From Pyrrhosoma nymphula (taxonomy: Eukaryota > Arthropoda > Insecta > Odonata > Coenagrionidae): a stretch of DNA of 64,000 nucleotides. Under the pieces are notes generated by a model, which worked only from the letters and a program-made list of their open reading frames with translations, made no database searches and was not told the DNA's origin. Positions 57,501 through 64,000 of this stretch are shown piece by piece; positions within the stretch are counted from its first letter, which is position 1, and the number at the start of each line of letters is the position of its first letter. Position numbers and translations under genes: made by a program. The stretch lies in the NCBI GenBank assembly GCA_963573305.1, contig OY754339.1:13377941-13441940 (forward strand), in the 5' to 3' direction.

Positions 57501-59250
57501 CTTTCACACCCCCCCTCCTCGCCGTGCACGGGTCTTGTCAGTCGATTGTGGAAGAGGGGAAATGCACGCGTGAGTGTGTTTATGTATGTGTATATGCACG
57601 TCGTGCGTGCGTTCGATCCGTCACGTGACCGGGGAGTGCGTGGGGTAGGGGACGGGAGGGGTGTCTGCGTCGGGACGGTTGTTGCTCAGCGTAATCGTCG
57701 CCCGCGACGCGAACAAATTGCCGCTATCAGTTTGTTTAATGGGCCCCGTGATTCCCCTCCCGCCCCGCGTGCTTCCCTTCCCCTCTCCTCTCTCACCTCC
57801 CAAGGCATAATATTGTCTTTGACTTTCTTGTCCATTCCCTCTAACCCCCCCACGAACGACAGAAATTACTAGTAATTGTCGCAATCTGCGAGTCTGTTTT
57901 CTTTCGGAATCACACTTATGCGGCCTTAATATCCCGATAGAGCTTTAATGCGGCCGAAGCATCGATTCCATCTCGCGGAAGATTAATGCTCTCATGCTTA
58001 CGACACAGATTTTGAGTGTAGTATGCGTGTAAATATTCGCCTATCAACCAGGAATTATCGTTTCCGAGGTTTGCGTCTTTTTTGGAGCGATTTCACTCTT
58101 TTCGGTGGGCGGTTGCCGGGCGGCAAAGCTCTTTTGAGTTAGTGTGTGTCCCTCGCGTTCGGTGGAGGGATTCCATTTTCGTCGCGCCCCCCTCTCTCTC
58201 TCGCAGCACTCCTACCCCCTCGTGGGGGACCGGTGGAAAACGGCTGCCCCCTCCCCCTGCATTTACTCCCCTTGATCCTGGCCTTCCCTCGGGAGGGGAG
58301 GGGCTCTTCAGGGTGTGCGAGTGCCTGCCCCTAAAAATCGAGCGTCATAACGTCTCGATTATTCATAGCCCCGTGATGGGACAACGGGATGAAGTGGATG
58401 TGTGCAAGGTGAATGCTGGGAAAGTTAAAGACGTTAACCGAAAGTGCGGCCGTCGGCGATAATTAGGTGACTGGTAATATGTGCCCAATCATCCGAAAAT
58501 ATGTCATGAAAGGAAAGATTGGAGAGGAGCGACTAAAGAGATTTTTTATCATTTATTCACCATTTACCCTCGAACCTTCCATGGGTAATGACGAATTATG
58601 CTGGTGTGTCACGTATCAAAGCGATGATGAGAACCCGCCCGCTTTCTTTTGGCTCCGAGTGTGAAGGCTAGAGTATGGCCGGCTGCAAGCATATGCGGTC
58701 GTGATCGCCGACCGATCTTGCGAAGTTCGCGTGGCATTCACGTCCCACCATTGGCTCCTCGAAACGACGCGAAAGGCTCTTTTAGAGTGTGTTGCGAAAA
58801 ACGAAACAGGATGTGCTATCGACCCCTCGTCTCTCTCTCTTGCGCGCGCGGCCAACAGGAGGAGTCCTTCCCTTTTCATTCCCACCGCCGCCGACTCCCC
58901 GCTCCTCTCCCAACCCCCACCTCTTTCCCCCTCCTCCCTCCTCCCCGCCTCCCCCCACCCCTTTCACGCCGCGACGCTTTCTTGGACGCGGACGGACGGA
59001 GGGGAAGAGGCGGTGTGGGATGGAAGAGGGGCGGGCATTCGTCGCATAAATATGTATCTAGACACGGGGCGCCAAACACGAATTGCCTGTGCCATCGTCC
59101 TTCCGCAGAATCCGGCGACTCCCCCGCAACCCCTCCCTCGTGTTTATCGTGCCCCCCCCCCCCCCAGCCGCAAACGTCACGGGAAGGCGGCGGAATGGGA
59201 TTCCCTTGGCCGCGTGACGGTTATTCGGACCCCGTGTTCTCGGAATGGAT
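54550..59250. other. AT-rich then GC-rich region, no gene supported
   Basis: 54550-55900 is AT-rich without motifs. 55950-59200 alternates C/T-rich tracts (56130-56290, 56610-56710, 57230-57290, 58870-58965, C-run at 59153-59165) with G-rich ones (56380-56412, 57630-57665). Frames reach 241 codons (58649-59374) but are Pro/Arg/Ser-rich with opposed partners on the other strand. A (GAG)n run lies at 57325-57342. I call no gene. Confidence 0.4.
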
Positions 59251-59254
59251 CGGA

Positions 59255-59370
59255 TTGGCGGTGGTGGCTAGATTACTGGAACATCCCATCCTGGGAGCCA
59301 GACCAGGGTTCGAATTCCTGCGGTGGCCGAGAATTATCGGTGGAATCCATAAGCATGGTTTCGGTGCAAT
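59255..59370 (+). mobile_element. tRNA-derived SINE
   Basis: GGTGGCTAGATTACTGG is A-box-like and GGTTCGAATTCC (59307-59318) is a B box with one extra T, in a four-pair T-stem (CAGG / CCTG). CGGTGGCCGAGAATT follows as a tail. No target duplication was found. Confidence 0.5.
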
Positions 59371-59590
59371 GTAAAGGGCACTTGAGCTGCTGTATTTCTT
59401 GCGTGGGAAGGGATTGAATCAATTATTTAGCACGTATTTGCGCATTTCGCGAAGAGGAGGCGCCTGCCGAGGCCGGGTTCAGTTGGTGCTCGCTATGGAA
59501 AGAATATCCCGCGTTTGCTCGGAACGCTGTGGACCATTCAAACGGGAAGACATCCTGGTAATGGCTATGAGGGACTGTGTCGTCCTATAG

Positions 59591-60267
59591 TGTTGTGACC
59601 TGGAAATCGGTAGGCGAGTTTCTATATATTTTTGCGACTGTTATTTTCCAGTTTTCTATTGAATGCATTAGCTTGTTATTTCCTTGTGTATTTATGTACA
59701 GTTTTAAGAACAGCTCAGAATAGCCAAGTGAAACTATCCCTTTCGGGAGTGTGACCTTTCACTTTTCCTAACGTCAATACCTTCCTGTTTCCTCTCCTCC
59801 CCAAATCTATTACCACCTCGCCGAAAACATTCTTGTCTCGGCTAGTCCTATATAATGGCACGGAGAGATACGCAAGAGAAGCATTCGGTCAGTGGAGCAT
59901 TTGAGCAGTTGGTCAATCATGTAGCCGAAACAGGAGTCAAGGCGCGGGCCATGCGGCCCGTGCACTTGCAGACGCAGCGCCATCCATCCGTGCCATATCT
60001 AGAGCTTCTCTCCTTCCCGAGCCTTGGTAATATACTTGTTGGGCTATTCTGACGCACATGTTGGTTCTTGTGTACTTTTTTATTCTTGCATCCAATAGAT
60101 TTGAAATACATTAAATCATTTTCCTCTCAAGTACTTGATTTTGAATTGAATAACATTCCCCTCAATACCTATGGATGACTATTCGTTTCTCGACAGCCAA
60201 GGGCAAGGACCCACAGTCCGTGTTCGGGTTTCCGTGAAACCACGGGGCCATCGAGCGCGAGACAACA
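59591..60267 (+). mobile_element. LTR copy 1 (677 bp)
   Basis: It starts TGTTGTGACC and ends GAGACAACA, so TGTTGT/ACAACA forms a perfect 6-bp inverted terminus with canonical TG...CA ends. Directly after it comes the primer-binding site. It holds a TATATAA box (59849-59855), an initiator-like TCAGTG (59889-59894) and an ATTAAA poly(A)-type signal (60110-60115), an order that fits U3-R-U5. The 65-codon frame at 59855 has no recognisable product. LTR 2 and LTR 3 repeat the sequence with no difference that I could see. Confidence 0.85.
59849..59894 (+). promoter_or_regulatory. LTR promoter elements (TATA, Inr-like)
   Basis: TATATAA at 59849-59855 is followed by TCAGTG at 59889-59894. The 40-base spacing is longer than the usual 25-32, so the start site is tentative. 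The same pair occurs in LTR 2 and LTR 3. Confidence 0.45.
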
Positions 60268-60373
60268 TTTGGTGGCAGCGGTGGGATTGCTTTTGTCACC
60301 CTCCTTCATGGGTGGGGTTGGCAAATGTATCTCAAAATTTGTGGGTTAACTGCCTAGGTATGTAGGACTCCAT
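60268..60373 (+). mobile_element. Leader with tRNA-Leu primer-binding site, copy 1
   Basis: TGGTGGCAGCGGTGGGATT (60270-60288) is the exact complement of the usual eukaryotic tRNA-Leu 3' end including CCA. It starts two bases after the LTR. The 106-bp leader ends GTAGGACTCCAT and is repeated at 61113-61218 and 63711-63816. Confidence 0.8.
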
Positions 60374-60435
60374 TGTTGTGACCTGGAAATCGGTAGGCGA
60401 GTTTCTATATATTTTTGCGACTGTTATTTTCCAAT
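60374..60435 (+). repeat. 60-bp LTR stub, copy 1
   Basis: It equals the first 60 bases of the LTR plus AT and lies between the leader and the next full LTR. The same stub recurs at 63817-63878. Confidence 0.9.
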
Positions 60436-61112
60436 TGTTGTGACCTGGAAATCGGTAGGCGAGTTTCTATATATTTTTGCGACTGTTATTTTCCAGTTTT
60501 CTATTGAATGCATTAGCTTGTTATTTCCTTGTGTATTTATGTACAGTTTTAAGAACAGCTCAGAATAGCCAAGTGAAACTATCCCTTTCGGGAGTGTGAC
60601 CTTTCACTTTTCCTAACGTCAATACCTTCCTGTTTCCTCTCCTCCCCAAATCTATTACCACCTCGCCGAAAACATTCTTGTCTCGGCTAGTCCTATATAA
60701 TGGCACGGAGAGATACGCAAGAGAAGCATTCGGTCAGTGGAGCATTTGAGCAGTTGGTCAATCATGTAGCCGAAACAGGAGTCAAGGCGCGGGCCATGCG
60801 GCCCGTGCACTTGCAGACGCAGCGCCATCCATCCGTGCCATATCTAGAGCTTCTCTCCTTCCCGAGCCTTGGTAATATACTTGTTGGGCTATTCTGACGC
60901 ACATGTTGGTTCTTGTGTACTTTTTTATTCTTGCATCCAATAGATTTGAAATACATTAAATCATTTTCCTCTCAAGTACTTGATTTTGAATTGAATAACA
61001 TTCCCCTCAATACCTATGGATGACTATTCGTTTCTCGACAGCCAAGGGCAAGGACCCACAGTCCGTGTTCGGGTTTCCGTGAAACCACGGGGCCATCGAG
61101 CGCGAGACAACA
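60436..61112 (+). mobile_element. LTR copy 2 (677 bp)
   Basis: It matches LTR 1 with an offset of 845 bp and is followed by the same primer-binding site and leader (61113-61218). It acts as the 5' LTR of the 1.8-kb interior. Confidence 0.85.
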
Positions 61113-61218
61113 TTTGGTGGCAGCGGTGGGATTGCTTTTGTCACCCTCCTTCATGGGTGGGGTTGGCAAATGTATCTCAAAATTTGTGGGTTAACTGCCT
61201 AGGTATGTAGGACTCCAT
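61113..61218 (+). mobile_element. Leader with tRNA-Leu primer-binding site, copy 2
   Basis: Same 106-bp sequence as after LTR 1; the primer-binding site starts at 61115. Here it continues into the interior and not into an LTR stub. Confidence 0.8.
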
Positions 61219-63033
61219 ATGGAGCACCTTACAGATGTCAGAGCAATAGTCACCCCTTTGATCTTTTTTTATTTGCGTCTTTAAATTCTTTATTTATTCG
61301 TAACGATTTAAATGTTTACAAAATAATTGCATTTCTAATGCATGGGCCGGTAAATTTAAGAAATATTTTTCTTGGGAAGAGAAGCTAGATATTAACGGTG
61401 GACGCGTTTGGCGGGTACGATTTGAAAATATATTATGAATGTAACGGAATATCTCTCGAGAGCTCCATCTTGAAATAGCAGCGAAAGGAGAACGGACGTT
61501 GGAGACACGAGAATCGGGCAAGCTGGCGAATGCAGACATCGGTCGAGCAGAGACCAACACCACCACAGCCGGAGGCGATGCAGAGACAACGGCTTCCACT
61601 TTCGTCACCGGAGTAGCTGAGTACGAGGAGGCAGACTGAGTTAGCGGCAGAAGAGCCCAGAGACACCATTGCAGTGAAAGCCAGCAGACATCGGACGGGA
61701 GGTGAGAATTGACCAGCCTTCCACATCGCCACCGGAGCCGGCGACGCAGAGATTATTGAGCAGTTTGCAGCAGTAGTAAGAAAACGAACCATCATCGTAA
61801 ACTAGGGATTTGGGTGAATAATTTGATCCATTGAAATCAATAGGATTCAGAGATATTTTAAATATTGACTATAATTGGAGTAATGAAAGTGTTATTGGCC
61901 GGTATTAAGATATTTTGTTATTTGGGGCAACAAGTGAAGTCCTCCCCCGTCCTCCCCAGCCCAGGAGCCCTCCCCGTCCCCGCCTGCCCCTCGAGCGAGT
62001 GCGAAACTTCTCACCATTTGGAGCCCTCCAGCTCTCAAACCCCCTTGGAATGTGTAGATGTTGCCCTTATAAAAATTATTAGGTTAGTATTGCTCTTTAA
62101 TCATTTCCGCCATAAGCAAAAATCGGGAATTGAGCCAAAAACTGGTGTGAAATGGTCGCACGATGCCTTTGCATATAAAGCAACTAGTATGGTATCTTCT
62201 TTTAAGTCGACACGTTCTTCGGCGCGTAATTTCATTGAGAATGCCGTTTTGCTCACGATTAAAAGATAGCTATGGTAAAGTAATTGGCACGGGATAGGAT
62301 GCCATTGGGAAATGAAGTGCTGGTAAAGCAAATGTAGAGCCACTTAGAGGAGAAATATGTTACGTCAATAAGGATTCATTGTAAGGTCTTAAGTTTTTAT
62401 TCCTTATTTATGGTGAACGTAACGTCAGGAAAAATCCGGCCAGAGAAAGCAAGTGAATATTAGGAGTATTTCTCTAAAAATTACATCTCATCCCCATTTA
62501 CAAAAGTGCAAACTAGTTTACAGTGAAGTGTTTCGTAAAGTCAACTGAGTGCAAGTGAAAAAATCAGTGAATGGCTATGCAAAATGTGTCAAAGTGTGTG
62601 CTGCCACCTCCCCCATTTCATCGCCCTCCCTCAAAATACTCTTCTGATGGACGACCAACTAAAGACATTACATCCAGTCTGATCGTCAACGTTCAGCAGT
62701 TGCGGTACAAAAAATAAACACCGGAGGAACTGAGAAAAAATAAGAGAAGCTTACAGAAATTACAATTGTGAATTTAGTGCAGAAATATTGATTCATTTTA
62801 AAAGACTCATATTTTTTTAAATCTCATGGAAGTGCAAGTATTCAGTTTATGAAATTTGAAATTGCAATTTTATATAAAACGATGGAATTAATAATGACAA
62901 TGATTGTACTAAGTTAAGCAATTTAAATTACCTCTTTCATGTGTGTTTCAGTATAAAAAATATATATACATAGTTTTTTTAAATGTGATCGATCTCGTGT
63001 GAGACCGATCAATTTAAATAAAGGTGGGAGTAT
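61219..63033 (+). mobile_element. Non-coding interior of a non-autonomous LTR element
   Basis: The 1,815-bp interior lies between LTR 2 plus leader and LTR 3 and has no gag or pol: no protease, reverse transcriptase (YxDD), RNase H or integrase motif, and frames up to 134 codons are unrecognisable. AAAGGTGGGAG (63020-63030) just before LTR 3 is a plausible polypurine tract. 61440-61760 is purine-rich with a GAG-GTGAGA donor-like site at about 61699 and could be captured sequence. Movement would need proteins supplied by another element. Confidence 0.7.
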
Positions 63034-63710
63034 TGTTGTGACCTGGAAATCGGTAGGCGAGTTTCTATATATTTTTGCGACTGTTATTTTCCAGTTTTCT
63101 ATTGAATGCATTAGCTTGTTATTTCCTTGTGTATTTATGTACAGTTTTAAGAACAGCTCAGAATAGCCAAGTGAAACTATCCCTTTCGGGAGTGTGACCT
63201 TTCACTTTTCCTAACGTCAATACCTTCCTGTTTCCTCTCCTCCCCAAATCTATTACCACCTCGCCGAAAACATTCTTGTCTCGGCTAGTCCTATATAATG
63301 GCACGGAGAGATACGCAAGAGAAGCATTCGGTCAGTGGAGCATTTGAGCAGTTGGTCAATCATGTAGCCGAAACAGGAGTCAAGGCGCGGGCCATGCGGC
63401 CCGTGCACTTGCAGACGCAGCGCCATCCATCCGTGCCATATCTAGAGCTTCTCTCCTTCCCGAGCCTTGGTAATATACTTGTTGGGCTATTCTGACGCAC
63501 ATGTTGGTTCTTGTGTACTTTTTTATTCTTGCATCCAATAGATTTGAAATACATTAAATCATTTTCCTCTCAAGTACTTGATTTTGAATTGAATAACATT
63601 CCCCTCAATACCTATGGATGACTATTCGTTTCTCGACAGCCAAGGGCAAGGACCCACAGTCCGTGTTCGGGTTTCCGTGAAACCACGGGGCCATCGAGCG
63701 CGAGACAACA
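63034..63710 (+). mobile_element. LTR copy 3 (677 bp)
   Basis: It is offset 3,443 bp from LTR 1, with the same termini and internal frame. It is preceded by the polypurine tract, so it serves as the 3' LTR of the interior. It is followed by the leader again, which a normal 3' LTR would not have. Confidence 0.85.
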
Positions 63711-63816
63711 TTTGGTGGCAGCGGTGGGATTGCTTTTGTCACCCTCCTTCATGGGTGGGGTTGGCAAATGTATCTCAAAATTTGTGGGTTAACTGCCTAG
63801 GTATGTAGGACTCCAT
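63711..63816 (+). mobile_element. Leader with tRNA-Leu primer-binding site, copy 3
   Basis: Third copy of the 106-bp leader; the primer-binding site begins at 63713. Confidence 0.8.
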
Positions 63817-63878
63817 TGTTGTGACCTGGAAATCGGTAGGCGAGTTTCTATATATTTTTGCGACTGTTATTTTCCAAT
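63817..63878 (+). repeat. 60-bp LTR stub, copy 2
   Basis: Same LTR 1-60 plus AT as at 60374, in the same place between leader and next LTR. Confidence 0.9.
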
Positions 63879-64000
63879 TGTTGTGACCTGGAAATCGGTA
63901 GGCGAGTTTCTATATATTTTTGCGACTGTTATTTTCCAGTTTTCTATTGAATGCATTAGCTTGTTATTTCCTTGTGTATTTATGTACAGTTTTAAGAACA
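63879..64000 (+). mobile_element. LTR copy 4, cut by the window end
   Basis: The first 122 bases match LTR 1. The large repeat unit therefore starts again and continues outside the window. Confidence 0.85.

Noticed and set aside
58649..59417. Two overlapping frames of 238 and 241 codons, the longest in the window
   Set aside because: They overlap each other in different frames, cross C-runs and a SINE, and show no conserved motif; compositional.
59855..60052. 65-codon frame repeated in every LTR as a conserved gene
   Set aside because: Its repetition reflects identical LTR copies, not selection; no recognisable product and it starts at the TATA box.
1..64000. CRISPR arrays or prokaryotic operons
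   Set aside because: No regularly spaced short repeats with unique spacers and no dense coding; the window is eukaryotic in character.

Overview
The window looks like non-coding, repeat-dense nuclear DNA from an animal, most likely an arthropod. No open reading frame is longer than about 240 codons, and none of the longer ones reads like a conserved cellular protein: most are low-complexity Pro/Ser/Arg translations of C- or G-rich tracts. I support no intact host gene, rRNA or functional tRNA, and nothing bacterial. The arthropod assignment is an inference from the mobile elements (tRNA-headed SINEs, RTE-like and Jockey-like LINE ends, a RAG1/Transib-like transposase relic, hAT derivatives, Penelope/hammerhead-like foldbacks, an LTR element primed by tRNA-Leu). 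Species cannot be read from the sequence.

Layout. 1-11 kb alternates AT-rich intergenic DNA with GC-rich, pyrimidine- or purine-skewed islands, and carries a head-to-head SINE pair (1.24-1.40 kb) and a TTAAGG-ended MITE (3.2 kb). 11.3-18.1 kb holds five long foldback elements; four have a core of the form CTGANGA - hairpin - GAAAC or a close variant, and the fifth is a poorer match. 19.6-21.2 kb has three minus-strand 3' ends of one RTE-like LINE family. 21.2-24.3 kb has two more TTAAGG MITEs. 27.6-28.4 kb is a SINE followed by a 5'-truncated LINE and an (AT)n tract. 28-37 kb is dominated by GC-rich islands with very strong strand skew. 38.2-38.8 kb is a hAT-type MITE full of TCAATTAATTGA palindromes.

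45.3-47.7 kb is the most informative coding relic: a minus-strand transposase pseudogene whose three acidic motifs and C-terminal block resemble the RAG1/Transib DDE core, split by a 601-bp hAT MITE with an 8-bp near-identical target duplication. 51.25-52.56 kb has two tandem related MITEs, one carrying a smaller MITE whose empty site is preserved in the other. 53.9-54.5 kb is an internally deleted hAT element that keeps a decayed BED finger and the C-terminal dimerisation motif but lacks the catalytic core.

The right end (59.59-64.0 kb) is a young LTR-retrotransposon array: LTR - leader - 60-bp LTR stub - LTR - leader - 1.8-kb non-coding interior - LTR - leader - stub - LTR (cut by the window end). 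The larger unit repeats with a 3,443-bp period and the copies look identical by eye, so it is either a very recent tandem amplification or an assembly effect. No genes here act together; the window records successive and nested transposition.
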